A DNA stretch of 64,000 nt from Acidimicrobiales bacterium (GTDB lineage: Bacteria > Actinomycetota > Acidimicrobiia > Acidimicrobiales > SKKL01), in contig JAXHLR010000005.1 of NCBI GenBank assembly GCA_034521975.1, forward strand, positions 434,001 to 498,000, in the 5' to 3' direction. The notes under the pieces were generated by a model. That model saw only the letters and a list, made by a program, of their open reading frames with translations, did no database searches and was not told the DNA's origin. Each line of letters opens with the position of its first letter. Position 1 is the first letter of the stretch. Positions 31,432 through 40,124 of this stretch are shown one piece after another. Both the position numbers and the translations under genes were made by a program.

Positions 31432-33521
31432 GCGACCTCGTCGGCCACGTCGGTGTCGTCGCCGGCGTCGTCGTCTGCGATGGCGTCCGGGGTGTCGTCG
31501 TCACCGCCACCGTTGGCGCGACTGCGCTCCACCACGTCGCGTGCCTCGGCCGAGCGGCTGGTGCCGTCGTCGGCGATCTCGCCGCGACCGACCTTGATGA
31601 GCCGGATGACCTCGTCGCCGTCGATGGTCTCGTGCTCGATCAACGCCTTGGCCACCAGGTCGAGCCCTGCCCGGTTCTCGCGCAGGATCTCGCGGCACCG
31701 GTTCTCCTGCTCGCGCAGGATGCGTTCGACCTCTTCGTCGATCACCCGGGCGGTGTCGTCGGAGTAGTCGCGGGTGTGCATGAGGTCCTCGCCGAGGAAG
31801 ACCTCGCCCTGTGAGCCCCACGCCATGGGGCCGACCCGTTCGCTCATGCCCCATTCGCGCACCATCTTGCGGGCCAGCTCGGTGGAGCCGACCAGATCGT
31901 TGTTGGCGCCGGTGGAGGCGATGCCGTAGACGAGCTCCTCGGCGACCCGGCCACCCATCCGCACCACCAACGACTCCTCGATGTAGTCCTGACGGTAGAG
32001 GTGACGCTCGGCCTCGGGAAGCTGCTGGGTGACCCCCAGCGCCGCCCCGGTGGGGATGATCGACACCTTGTGGACCGGATCGGCGTGGGGAAGCACCGCG
32101 GCGCAGACGGCGTGACCGCCCTCGTGGTAGGAGATCGCCTCCTTCTCCTGGTCGGACAGCGCGAGGGTGTCGCGCTTCTGGCCCATCAGGATGCGGTCGC
32201 GGGCGGCGTCGAAGTGGTCCTTGTGGATGGCGTCCTCGCCGGAGCGCACGGCGAACAACGCCGCCTCGTTGACCAGGTTGGCGAGGTCGGCGCCGCTCAT
32301 GCCCGGCGTGCCTCGGGCGATGACCTCGAGGTCGACGTCGGGGCCCATCCGCTTGTGTCGGACGTGGACCCCGAGGATGGCGATGCGGTCCTCGAGGCTC
32401 GGCAGCGGAACGACCACCTGCCGGTCGAACCGGCCGGGGCGCAGCAAGGCGGGGTCGAGGATGTCGGGCCGGTTCGTGGCGGCCATCATGACGATGCCCT
32501 CGGAGGGCTCGAAGCCGTCCATCTCGGCCAGCATCTGGTTGAGCGTCTGCTCCCGCTCGTCGTGGCCACCGCCGAGGCCGGCGCCGCGCTTGCGTCCGAT
32601 GGAGTCGAGCTCGTCGATGAAGATGATCGCCCGCCCCATCTTGCGTGCCGAGTCGAACAGGTCGCGCACCCGGCTGGCGCCGACACCGACGAACATCTCC
32701 ATGAAGTCCGAACCGGTGACCGACAGGAACGGAACCCCGGCCTCGCCGGCGACGGCCCGGGCGATGAGGGTCTTGCCGGTTCCGGGGGGACCGACGAGGA
32801 GGATGCCCTTGGGGATGCGGGCGCCGATCTCGCCGAACTTCTGGGGGGTCTTCAAGAAGTCGATGACCTCGGTGACCTCCTGCTTGACGCCCTCGTAGCC
32901 GGCGACGTCGGCGAACTTGGTGCCCGGCCGCTCGGTGTCGTAGGTCTTGGCCTTCGAACGGCCGACCGACATCACCCCACCCATTTGGCCCTGGGCCCGG
33001 CGCAGCATCCAGACCCAGAACAACACGATGAGCCCGAAGAAGAACACATAGGGCAGGAACTGCCACAGCGGGTTCGGTTCGGGGGTGTCGAAGTTGAGCT
33101 CGGTGTTGGCCTGGATGAGCTCGCGGTCCTCGTCCGACAGCGGCATGGGGCCGGTGCTGCGGAACTCGCCGCGCTCCTCGTCCACGTATTCGCCGGTGAT
33201 GTCGCCGTTGTTGTTGTTGTACTCGACGGTGGCGATCTCGCCGTCTTCGACCTGCTCACGGAACTCGTGGAACTCGATGTGCTCGGAGTCGTCGCTGGGA
33301 GCGAGCATCGGGAAGACCAGCACCGCCACCAGCGCGCCGATGAGGACCCAGATGGTCCAGCGCGGCATGCGGCTCTGACTCTTTCCCTGGCTGTCGGAGG
33401 ACTGGTTGCTGTTCGACCAGCGGCCCCATCCCCCCTTGCCTCCCTGGCGCCCGCCGGGGGTCGGGCGGCGCGGTGGTGGAGGTGGCGGCGGTGGCGGCGG
33501 CGCCTGGGGGCTCGGGCTCAT
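31410..33521 (-). CDS. ftsH: ATP-dependent zinc metalloprotease FtsH
   Basis: A 703-residue membrane AAA+ protease. Order: unusual Pro-rich cytoplasmic N-terminal tail (ten consecutive prolines near residues 8-17), transmembrane helix (about 56-74), extracytoplasmic region, second helix (about 152-170), AAA domain with Walker A GPPGTGKT (244-251) and the pore/SRH region, then M41 peptidase with zinc motif HEGGH (H466, E467, H470). The C-terminus is long and acidic. It degrades misassembled membrane and short-lived cytosolic proteins. Monocistronic, with a leaderless promoter. Confidence 0.96.
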   Translation of the reverse strand: MSPSPQAPPPPPPPPPPRRPTPGGRQGGKGGWGRWSNSNQSSDSQGKSQSRMPRWTIWVLIGALVAVLVFPMLAPSDDSEHIEFHEFREQVEDGEIATVEYNNNNGDITGEYVDEERGEFRSTGPMPLSDEDRELIQANTELNFDTPEPNPLWQFLPYVFFFGLIVLFWVWMLRRAQGQMGGVMSVGRSKAKTYDTERPGTKFADVAGYEGVKQEVTEVIDFLKTPQKFGEIGARIPKGILLVGPPGTGKTLIARAVAGEAGVPFLSVTGSDFMEMFVGVGASRVRDLFDSARKMGRAIIFIDELDSIGRKRGAGLGGGHDEREQTLNQMLAEMDGFEPSEGIVMMAATNRPDILDPALLRPGRFDRQVVVPLPSLEDRIAILGVHVRHKRMGPDVDLEVIARGTPGMSGADLANLVNEAALFAVRSGEDAIHKDHFDAARDRILMGQKRDTLALSDQEKEAISYHEGGHAVCAAVLPHADPVHKVSIIPTGAALGVTQQLPEAERHLYRQDYIEESLVVRMGGRVAEELVYGIASTGANNDLVGSTELARKMVREWGMSERVGPMAWGSQGEVFLGEDLMHTRDYSDDTARVIDEEVERILREQENRCREILRENRAGLDLVAKALIEHETIDGDEVIRLIKVGRGEIADDGTSRSAEARDVVERSRANGGGDDDTPDAIADDDAGDDTDVADEVAQAESRP

Positions 33522-33533
33522 GCACTCATGTTA
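33522..33533 (-). promoter_or_regulatory. Leaderless promoter -10 of ftsH
   Basis: On the minus strand TAACAT (33533-33528) is followed by six bases and the ATG at 33521. Confidence 0.55.
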
Positions 33534-33609
33534 GGAGGTCAATCCGTCGATCCGGGGTCCGCGACTGGAACGGTGTCGTGACATCCCACCCCGACCGTGC
33601 CGGTCGGGC

Positions 33610-33622
33610 TAGGTTCCGCACC
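33610..33622 (+). promoter_or_regulatory. Leaderless promoter -10 of the DUF3499 gene
   Basis: TAGGTT (33610-33615) is seven bases before ATG 33623; no Shine-Dalgarno sequence. Confidence 0.55.
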
Positions 33623-33856
33623 ATGTTTCGCTCGTGTGCCCGACCCACGTGCGCCGCGCCCGCTGCGGCAACCCTCGCCTACGACTACACCGGACAAGCC
33701 GTGTGGGTCGATCCGCTGGCCCCCGAGCCGCACCCGATGACCCACGACCTCTGTGGCCGTCACGCCGATGCGCTGTCGGTGCCGCGGGGCTGGATGCTCC
33801 ACGATCGGCGCGCCGACGCGATCGTGGTGCGGGTGCCGGTGGCCAGGGCGAGCTGA
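33623..33856 (+). CDS. DUF3499 family small protein
   Basis: A 77-residue protein with four conserved-looking metal-ligand candidates: C5 and C10 in RSCARPTC, then CGRH in HDLCGRHADAL. It has the strand AATLAYDYTGQAVWVDPL typical of the actinobacterial DUF3499 family. Such proteins sit near phosphomannomutase and AhcY in many actinobacteria, which fits here. Function unknown; possibly a small zinc-binding regulator. Confidence 0.82.
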   Translation: MFRSCARPTCAAPAAATLAYDYTGQAVWVDPLAPEPHPMTHDLCGRHADALSVPRGWMLHDRRADAIVVRVPVARAS

Positions 33857-33885
33857 CCGCGCGCTCGATTCGCCGCAGCGGCGCC

Positions 33886-33897
33886 TAGCCTGGCCCA
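33886..33897 (+). promoter_or_regulatory. Leaderless promoter -10 of the CPBP gene
   Basis: TAGCCT (33886-33891) lies exactly six bases before GTG 33898, which supports that start and the unusual proline-rich N-terminus that follows. Confidence 0.6.
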
Positions 33898-34794
33898 GTG
33901 GGCCAGCACCCTCCACCTCCGCCACCTCCGCCGCCACCACCTCCACCGTCGCGGTCGTCGTCGCCGCCACCACCGTCGCCCGACCAGTTGCCGCCGCCTC
34001 CGGCGGGGGATCAGCACCGTCCGCCGCCCGATGGCTCGTCGACCCGTGGCTGGTTCGCCCCGCTGGGCCACGACCGCCACGAACTGGTGACCCGCCCGGT
34101 CCGGTGGGGGATCGGCGATGCCCTGCTGGGGCTCCTGATCGCCCAGATCGCCACCATCGCCGGCGGGGCCGTTGTGCTCATCTCCCTCGGCTACGTCCGC
34201 GACGGCGAGCTCCAGCTCGACGAGGTCTCGCTCGGGTTGCTCACCGTGCTGCAGGCGTTCCTCTGGCTGGGATATGGCGGCTGGACGCTGCTGGTCTCGA
34301 GGACCAAGGGCAACGGCGTCGTCGCCGACTACGGGTGGAGGTTCCGGCTCCCCGACCTCTACCAGGGCCTGCTCGTGGGTGTCGGCACCCAACTCCTCGC
34401 GGTGCCGGCCATCTACTTGTTCCTCTTCCTCTTCATCGGCGAGCAGGACGTCTCCGAAGCGGCCAGGGGACTGACCGACATGGCGACCTCACCGCTCGAT
34501 GTCGTGCTCCTCGTGCTGATCGTCGCGGTGGGCGCCCCGGTCGTCGAAGAGCTGTTCTTCCGTGGGCTGCTGCTGCGCAGCGTCCAGCGACGGTTCGGCG
34601 ACTGGCCGGCGCTCATCGTCTCCACCGTGGTGTTCGCCGGGGTGCACTTCCAGCTCCTGCAGTTCCCGGCCCTGGCCATGTTCGGGCTGCTCGCCGGATG
34701 GCTCACGCTGCGGTCAGGCCGGCTCGGCCCGGCGATCTGGGCGCATGTGGGGTTCAACGCCACCACCGTCGCGATCCTGCTGATCACGTCCTGA
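33898..34794 (+). CDS. CPBP family intramembrane metalloprotease with polyproline N-terminus
   Basis: A 298-residue protein. The first 45 residues are Pro/Ser-rich, with thirteen consecutive prolines after MGQH. Then come six to eight membrane helices carrying the CPBP/Abi motifs: VEELFFRGLLLR (E217-E218), a FAGVHF histidine motif, and a late HVGFNATT motif. CPBP proteins are glutamic-type intramembrane endopeptidases related to Rce1. Substrate unknown. The polyproline run would make translation dependent on EF-P. Confidence 0.88.
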   Translation: MGQHPPPPPPPPPPPPPSRSSSPPPPSPDQLPPPPAGDQHRPPPDGSSTRGWFAPLGHDRHELVTRPVRWGIGDALLGLLIAQIATIAGGAVVLISLGYVRDGELQLDEVSLGLLTVLQAFLWLGYGGWTLLVSRTKGNGVVADYGWRFRLPDLYQGLLVGVGTQLLAVPAIYLFLFLFIGEQDVSEAARGLTDMATSPLDVVLLVLIVAVGAPVVEELFFRGLLLRSVQRRFGDWPALIVSTVVFAGVHFQLLQFPALAMFGLLAGWLTLRSGRLGPAIWAHVGFNATTVAILLITS

Positions 34795-34891
34795 ACGCCA
34801 TAGGCTGCAGGGAGCACGCGAAGCGCGGCTTCGGGTGCGAGCGTCGTCGCTCGGGCGAGCGCGACGGGGCGATGCGATGGAGGAGACCAAC

Positions 34892-35092
34892 ATGTCCACC
34901 CGCTGTGCCCGTTGCGGCGGGCCGATCATCGAGATCGACCTGTCCAGCGACGGCACCGACCTCACGATGCGCTCCTGCTCGACCTGCGACACCCGCGAGT
35001 GGGCCAACGACGGTGAACCCGTGGCCCTCGACGAGGCCCTGGGCGAGCTGTCCGCGACCAGCGCCGAACGCCGTCATCGCCGTTCGCGCTGA
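34892..35092 (+). CDS. Small zinc-ribbon-like protein
   Basis: A 66-residue protein with two CxxC knuckles (CARC near residue 5 and CSTC near 30) that would bind one zinc. A Glu/Ala-rich stretch and a basic C-terminus (RRHRRSR) follow. The ATG at 34892 is chosen because GGAGGAG (34879-34885) lies six bases upstream, one of the few strong Shine-Dalgarno sequences in the window. Function unknown; possibly nucleic-acid binding. Confidence 0.75.
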   Translation: MSTRCARCGGPIIEIDLSSDGTDLTMRSCSTCDTREWANDGEPVALDEALGELSATSAERRHRRSR

Positions 35093-35148
35093 CCGGCCGC
35101 GAGCACCGACTCCCGCCCGGTGGTTCCAGGTGCCACGATGTGCGGCGC

Positions 35149-37644
35149 ATGTCGTCGCCCCCTGCTGAGCGCCACGAACCGTCATCCGAGGCCGACGGGC
35201 CGCCTTCCGAGGCGGCCGACGACGCGCGTCCCGGCGCGGCAGCCGCGCTGAACCGTCGGGTCGACCGGCTGGTCGAGCGCCTGGGCCAGGTCCAGGTGAG
35301 CACCTGGGTCACGTGGTTGATCGTGGGCGGATCGGTCGTCTTCACCATCCTGCAGCTCCAACCCCGGCTGATCGTCGCCGACACCACACCGGCGGGTGGC
35401 GACATGGGCGCGCACGTGTGGGCTCCGGCGTACCTGCGGGACCACCTGTTGCCCGACCTGCGCCTCACCGGCTGGTCGCCCGACTGGTACGCGGGACTGC
35501 CGGTGCTGCAGTTCTACATGGTGCCACCGATGCTGGCCATCGTCGCGCTCGACGTCGTCCTGCCCTACGGGGTCGCGTTCAAGCTGGTGGCGGTCTCGGG
35601 TGTGGTCACCCTGCCGGTCGCGGTGTGGCTCTTCGGGCGCCTCGCCGGTCTCGCCCACCCGGCACCCGCCCTCCTCGCCGTCGGTTCGGTGGGCTTCCTG
35701 TTCGACCGCACCTACAGCATCCTCGGCGGCAACATCCCGTCGACCCTGGCCGGCGAGTTCGCGTTCTCCATCAGCCTCACCCTGGCCGTGGTCTACCTGG
35801 CGCTGGTCGCCAACGGCCTGCAGACCGGGCGCTACCGGGCACTGGCGGCGGTCGTGATCGCCTTCGTCGCGCTCACCCACGTGATACCGCTGTTCTTCGC
35901 CATCGTCGGCACCTTCGTGCTGCTCGCCCTGTATCCCTCCAAGCCCGGACTCGGGTGGATCGCGACGAGCGCCCCGGTGGGCGCGCTGTTGGCCATGTGG
36001 TGGCTGCTGCCGTTCTGGGGGCAGCGCAGGTTCATGAACGACATGGGGTGGGAGAAGAAGTTTCCGCCGACCGATGCGGGGGTGATGGAGGAGATCGGGT
36101 TCTGGCTGACCCGCGTGTTCCCCCAGGAGGCCAGATGGGTGGCCTATGTCGCCATCATCGGGGTGGTCGCCGCGCTCGTCCGGCGCTCGGCGCCGGCCAT
36201 GTTCCTCATCGCCATGGCGCTGATCGGCAGCGTCGGCTTCGTCGTCGCTCCCCAAGGTCGGCTCTGGAACGAGCGCCTCCTGCCGTTCGTGCACCTGTGC
36301 ACCTATCTGCTGGCTGCGTTCGGCGCCGCCGAGCTGGTGCGGTGGGTGGCCGAGTCCACCCGGAACGAGCTGCGCGCCTGGGTGTCGGCCGGGGGAGCCG
36401 TGCTGGCGGCCGCGGTCGGCATCGCCATGGTCGCCTTCCCCCTGCACGCGCTGCCCTTCGGCCAGGAGCGCGACGGCATCTACCGGTGGCCGGTCCCGCC
36501 CGTGGTCGGCACCGCCTGGCCCTTCGCGTTCGAGACCACCGACAGCAGCTACATCCCCAGCTGGGCGCGGTGGAACTTCAGGGGCTACGAGCGCAAGGAC
36601 GCGTGGCCCGAGTACCGGGACATGGTGCTCACCATGGCCAACATCGGCGAACGCCGCGGCTGTGGTCGCGCCCTGTGGGAGTACAACCGCAGCGAGCTCG
36701 ACCGCTACGGCACGCCCATGGCACCCATGCTGTTGCCGATGTGGACCGACGGGTGCATCGCCTCGATGGAGGGCCTCTACTTCGAGTCGTCGATGACCAC
36801 GCCCTATCACTTCCTCGCCCAGTCGTCGCTGTCCGAATCGCCCTCGCGCGCCCAACGCGGTATGCCCTATCGCGACTTCGACATCGAGCTCGGTGCCCAG
36901 CAGCTCCAGCTCATGGGCGTCCGCTACTACATGGCGCTGTCCGATCTCGCCACCAACGCCGCCCAGGGGCACCCCGATCTCACCGAGATCGCCCGCAGCG
37001 GCCCGTGGGTGGTCTTCGAGGTCGACGGGGCCCCGCTGGTCGAGCCGCTCGAGCACGAGCCGGTCGTGCTCGACGACGTGGGCGACGCCGGCCACGAGTG
37101 GCTGCCACCCACCGCCGACTGGTTCCAGACCCCCAGCCGGTGGGAGGTGCTGTTGGCGTCGGACGGGCCCGAGAGCTGGCAGCGCAGTGACACCCCCGAC
37201 CAGGCAGTCCGTCGTCCGCTGCCCGCGGTCGACGTCAGCGAGATCGAGTCGGGCGACGACTGGGTGCGCTTCGAGGTGTCCGAACCCGGCACGCCGGTGC
37301 TGGTCAAGGTGTCGTACTTCCCCAACTGGCGGGCCACCGGTGCCGAGGGCCCATGGCGGGTCAGCCCCAACCTCATGGTGGTGATCCCCACCGACACCAC
37401 CGTCGAGTTGAACTACGGGCGCAGCATGGTCGAGATCGCCGGGTGGGGTCTCACCGGAGTCGGGATCGTGCTCGTTGTGCTGCTCGCCCGCGCCGCGCCG
37501 CTGACCATGCCAATCTGGACCCGTGAGGAGCCAGAACGTGATGAGGACCAGGACGAGGGCGAGGAAGAAGGCGAGGACGAGGAAGAAGGCGAGGACGAGG
37601 ACGGGTCCGAATCACTGGTCGATCCGGTGAGTCCACGAGCGTGA
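35149..37644 (+). CDS. PTPS-related large polytopic membrane protein (GT-C-like)
   Basis: An 831-residue protein with about ten or more membrane helices. The early extracytoplasmic loop carries the family pattern GGDMGAHVWAP...LRDHLLPDLRLTGWSPDWYAGLPVLQFY, typical of '6-pyruvoyl-tetrahydropterin synthase-related' membrane proteins, which resemble GT-C transferases. A large extracytoplasmic beta-rich domain and a final helix precede an extremely acidic cytoplasmic tail (about 790-820) encoded partly by an 18-base tandem repeat. GTGA-coupled to a polyprenol-phosphate sugar synthase-like GT2, which suggests it uses a lipid-phosphate sugar donor. An upstream GTG (35140) is possible. Confidence 0.83.
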   Translation: MSSPPAERHEPSSEADGPPSEAADDARPGAAAALNRRVDRLVERLGQVQVSTWVTWLIVGGSVVFTILQLQPRLIVADTTPAGGDMGAHVWAPAYLRDHLLPDLRLTGWSPDWYAGLPVLQFYMVPPMLAIVALDVVLPYGVAFKLVAVSGVVTLPVAVWLFGRLAGLAHPAPALLAVGSVGFLFDRTYSILGGNIPSTLAGEFAFSISLTLAVVYLALVANGLQTGRYRALAAVVIAFVALTHVIPLFFAIVGTFVLLALYPSKPGLGWIATSAPVGALLAMWWLLPFWGQRRFMNDMGWEKKFPPTDAGVMEEIGFWLTRVFPQEARWVAYVAIIGVVAALVRRSAPAMFLIAMALIGSVGFVVAPQGRLWNERLLPFVHLCTYLLAAFGAAELVRWVAESTRNELRAWVSAGGAVLAAAVGIAMVAFPLHALPFGQERDGIYRWPVPPVVGTAWPFAFETTDSSYIPSWARWNFRGYERKDAWPEYRDMVLTMANIGERRGCGRALWEYNRSELDRYGTPMAPMLLPMWTDGCIASMEGLYFESSMTTPYHFLAQSSLSESPSRAQRGMPYRDFDIELGAQQLQLMGVRYYMALSDLATNAAQGHPDLTEIARSGPWVVFEVDGAPLVEPLEHEPVVLDDVGDAGHEWLPPTADWFQTPSRWEVLLASDGPESWQRSDTPDQAVRRPLPAVDVSEIESGDDWVRFEVSEPGTPVLVKVSYFPNWRATGAEGPWRVSPNLMVVIPTDTTVELNYGRSMVEIAGWGLTGVGIVLVVLLARAAPLTMPIWTREEPERDEDQDEGEEEGEDEEEGEDEDGSESLVDPVSPRA
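37561..37596 (+). repeat. 18-base perfect tandem duplication
   Basis: The unit gaggaagaaggcgaggac is present twice in a row (37561-37578 and 37579-37596), encoding EEEGED twice in the acidic tail of the membrane protein. Confidence 0.9.
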
Positions 37645-38462
37645 ACCGGCGATCACGACCCTGCTCGCGCGGGGTGCCGAGCCGCCGACCGCCACCGGCG
37701 GGCGACATCCGACTCAGCGTCGTCGTGCCCGCCTACGACGAGGGCGATGTGATCGCGGTGACCGTGACCGAGATCCTGGCGGTGCTCGGAGACCTCGATG
37801 GCGGCATGGAGCTGGTGGTCGTCGACGACGGGTCGACCGACCGCACCGGCGCTGCCGCCGCCGAGGCGGGCGCCCACCAGGTGATCACCCTCGATCACAA
37901 CTCGGGCAAGGGGGCTGCGGTCCGCGCCGGTGCACTGGCGGCCAAGGGGCGCACCGTGGTGTTCACCGATGCCGACCTCGCGTACGCGCCCGATCAGGTC
38001 CTGCCGTTGCTCGCCGAGGTCGAGGCGGGATGGGACATGGTCGTCGGCAGCCGCCACATCCCCGGATCCACCGCCGAGGTTCCGGCCTCCTGGCTGCGGC
38101 GCGTCGGCGGTCGGGCCATCAACCTGTTGGTCCGCCTCGTCCTCGCCGGCGATCACGCCGACACCCAGTGCGGCCTCAAGGCCTTCCGCCGCGACGTCGC
38201 CGCCTTGTTGTTCGGCGACGCACGCGTCGACGGGTTCGCCTTCGACGTCGAGCTCTTCGCCCTGGCCGAGCGTCACCGCTTGTCGCTGCTCGAATCTCCG
38301 GTGCGGGTCGTGAACTCGACGGGATCGAGCGTGCGGCTCACCCGCGACACCGCGGTGCTGGTGCTCGACCTGTTGCGGATCTCGTGGAGGCTGCGCCGCG
38401 GTGGGTACTCCGAGTTCGACCCCGCCGCCCTGCCCGCCGGGGTGGTCCCCGACGACACCTAG
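37641..38462 (+). CDS. GT2 polyprenol-phosphate mannose/glucose synthase-like
   Basis: A 273-residue GT-A enzyme. VVVPAYDEGDVI, VVVDDGSTDRT and TDADLAYAPDQV (metal-binding aspartates), then CGLKAFRRD, match the DPM1/Ppm1 group that transfers mannose from GDP-mannose (or glucose from UDP-glucose) to polyprenyl phosphate. The GTG start overlaps the TGA of the membrane protein gene. It is followed by phosphomannomutase, supporting mannose as the sugar. No membrane segment is evident, so it is peripheral at the inner leaflet. Confidence 0.88.
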   Translation: MNRRSRPCSRGVPSRRPPPAGDIRLSVVVPAYDEGDVIAVTVTEILAVLGDLDGGMELVVVDDGSTDRTGAAAAEAGAHQVITLDHNSGKGAAVRAGALAAKGRTVVFTDADLAYAPDQVLPLLAEVEAGWDMVVGSRHIPGSTAEVPASWLRRVGGRAINLLVRLVLAGDHADTQCGLKAFRRDVAALLFGDARVDGFAFDVELFALAERHRLSLLESPVRVVNSTGSSVRLTRDTAVLVLDLLRISWRLRRGGYSEFDPAALPAGVVPDDT

Positions 38463-38466
38463 CGCT

Positions 38467-38478
38467 TAGGTTTGGCCC
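38467..38478 (+). promoter_or_regulatory. Leaderless promoter -10 of manB
   Basis: TAGGTT (38467-38472) lies six bases before ATG 38479, starting four bases after the previous stop codon. Confidence 0.6.
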
Positions 38479-39846
38479 ATGGCGTCCCCCCAGCAGTCCG
38501 TGCTCGACCAGATCGTCAAGGCCTACGACATCCGGGGCGTCTACCCCGACCAGCTCGACGCCGACATCGCTCATCGGATCGGCACGGCCTTCGCCCGCTT
38601 CGTCGCCGACGGACCGACGCCGCGCGACCGGGTGCTGGTCGCCCGCGACATGCGGCCGTCGGGACCGGAGCTGGTGGCCGCCTTCTCCGAGGGCGTGCTC
38701 GAGCAGGGACTCGACGTGGTCGACATCGGCCTGGCGTCGACCGACATGATCTACTTCGCGGCCGGGTCGCTCGATGCACCCGGCGCGGTGTTCACCGCGT
38801 CGCACAACCCGGCCCGCTACAACGGCATCAAGCTGTGCCTCGCCGGAGCGGCGCCGGTCGGCCAGGAGTCGGGACTGGCCGACATCAAGGCCACCGCCGC
38901 CGACCCGCCCCCGCCGGCCGCCACGCATGGCACCCGTACCGAGCTGGACCTCATGGCCGAGTTCGTCGCCCACGCCCACTCCTTCATCGACACCGCGGCG
39001 CTGCAGCCGTTGAAGGTGGTGGCCGACACCGCCAACGGCATGGGGGGACTGGTCGTGCCCGAGGTGTTCGCCGGATTGCCGATCGACCTCGAGGTCATGT
39101 ATCCCGAGCTCGACGGCACGTTCCCCAACCACCCCGCCGACCCGATCCAGATCGAGAACCTGGCCGACCTGCGGGCCCGCGTCCTCGAGGTGGGGGCCGA
39201 CGTCGGTCTCGCCTTCGATGGCGACGCCGACCGGGTGTTCCTCGTCGACGAGCGGGGGGAGCCGGTCTCGGGCTCGCTCACGACCGCCCTGATCTCGATC
39301 GGAGTGCTCGAGAAGTACCCCGGCTCGAAGATCATCCACAACCTGATCTGCTCGAAGGCGGTGCCCGAGGTGGTGCGCGAGCACGGTGGCGAACCGGTGC
39401 GGTCCCGGGTCGGGCACTCGTTCATCAAGTCCCTCATGGCCGAGACCGGCGCCGCCTTCGGCGGAGAGCACTCGGCGCACTACTACTTTCGCGACAACTG
39501 GCGGGCCGACTCGGGGCTCATCGCCAGCCTGGTCGTGCTCGAGCAGCTCGGTCAGGCCGGCACCACCCTCTCGGAGCTGCTCGCTCCGCTCGACCGCTAC
39601 GCCGCGTCGGGCGAGATCAACACCGAGGTCGACGACCCCCACGCCGTCATCGAGCAGGTGGCCGCCGCCTACACCGATCATCCCCAGGACCGCCTCGACG
39701 GGCTCACCGTCGACCTGGGCGACTGGTGGTTCAACCTCCGGCCCTCCAACACCGAACCGCTGCTGCGCCTCAACCTCGAAGCAGCCACACGTGCCGAGTG
39801 CGACACTCATGTGGCCGAGGTCCGCTCACTGCTCACCGCCTCCTAG
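38479..39846 (+). CDS. manB: Phosphomannomutase/phosphoglucomutase
   Basis: A 455-residue alpha-D-phosphohexomutase. The phosphoserine is Ser108 in TASHNP, the metal loop is DGDADR, the sugar-binding loop is GEHSAHYYF, and the phosphate-binding loop is RPSNTEP. It interconverts mannose-6-phosphate and mannose-1-phosphate for GDP-mannose synthesis. It heads a unit with the Trm112-like and PGI/PMI genes. The same trio precedes ahcY in other actinobacteria, as I recall. Confidence 0.95.
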   Translation: MASPQQSVLDQIVKAYDIRGVYPDQLDADIAHRIGTAFARFVADGPTPRDRVLVARDMRPSGPELVAAFSEGVLEQGLDVVDIGLASTDMIYFAAGSLDAPGAVFTASHNPARYNGIKLCLAGAAPVGQESGLADIKATAADPPPPAATHGTRTELDLMAEFVAHAHSFIDTAALQPLKVVADTANGMGGLVVPEVFAGLPIDLEVMYPELDGTFPNHPADPIQIENLADLRARVLEVGADVGLAFDGDADRVFLVDERGEPVSGSLTTALISIGVLEKYPGSKIIHNLICSKAVPEVVREHGGEPVRSRVGHSFIKSLMAETGAAFGGEHSAHYYFRDNWRADSGLIASLVVLEQLGQAGTTLSELLAPLDRYAASGEINTEVDDPHAVIEQVAAAYTDHPQDRLDGLTVDLGDWWFNLRPSNTEPLLRLNLEAATRAECDTHVAEVRSLLTAS

Positions 39847-39865
39847 CACCGCGAAAGGTCAACCC

Positions 39866-40117
39866 ATGGCGCTCGACCCCAAGCTGCTCGAGATCCTCGC
39901 CTGCCCAGAGGACAAGGGCCCACTGCTCTACTTCGCCGACGAGGACGCCCTCTACAACCCTCGTCTGCGTCGGCGCTACGCCATCCGCGACGACATCCCG
40001 ATCATGCTGGTCGACGAGGCCGAGGGGGTCGACGACGCCGAGCACGACCGACTGGTGGCCAAGGCGGAGTCCGATGGCATCGCCCCCACCTTCGAGCCGG
40101 CCGGCTCCGACGGGTGA
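39866..40117 (+). CDS. Trm112-like family protein
   Basis: An 83-residue protein beginning LDPKLLEILACPEDKGPLLYF and containing IRDDIPIMLVDEA, the pattern of Trm112/YcaR-type proteins, which can act as zinc-binding partners of methyltransferases. Only one of the usual zinc cysteines is present (ACPED; the second CxxC half is replaced), as in many actinobacterial copies. GAAAGG (39853-39858) lies seven bases before the ATG. It sits between manB and the isomerase. Confidence 0.83.
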   Translation: MALDPKLLEILACPEDKGPLLYFADEDALYNPRLRRRYAIRDDIPIMLVDEAEGVDDAEHDRLVAKAESDGIAPTFEPAGSDG

Positions 40118-40124
40118 GGCGGCC

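Noticed and set aside
33470-33510. A microsatellite or CRISPR-like repeat (GGT/GGC units)
   Set aside because: The repetition is explained by proline codons in ftsH; there are no spacers or conserved direct repeats.
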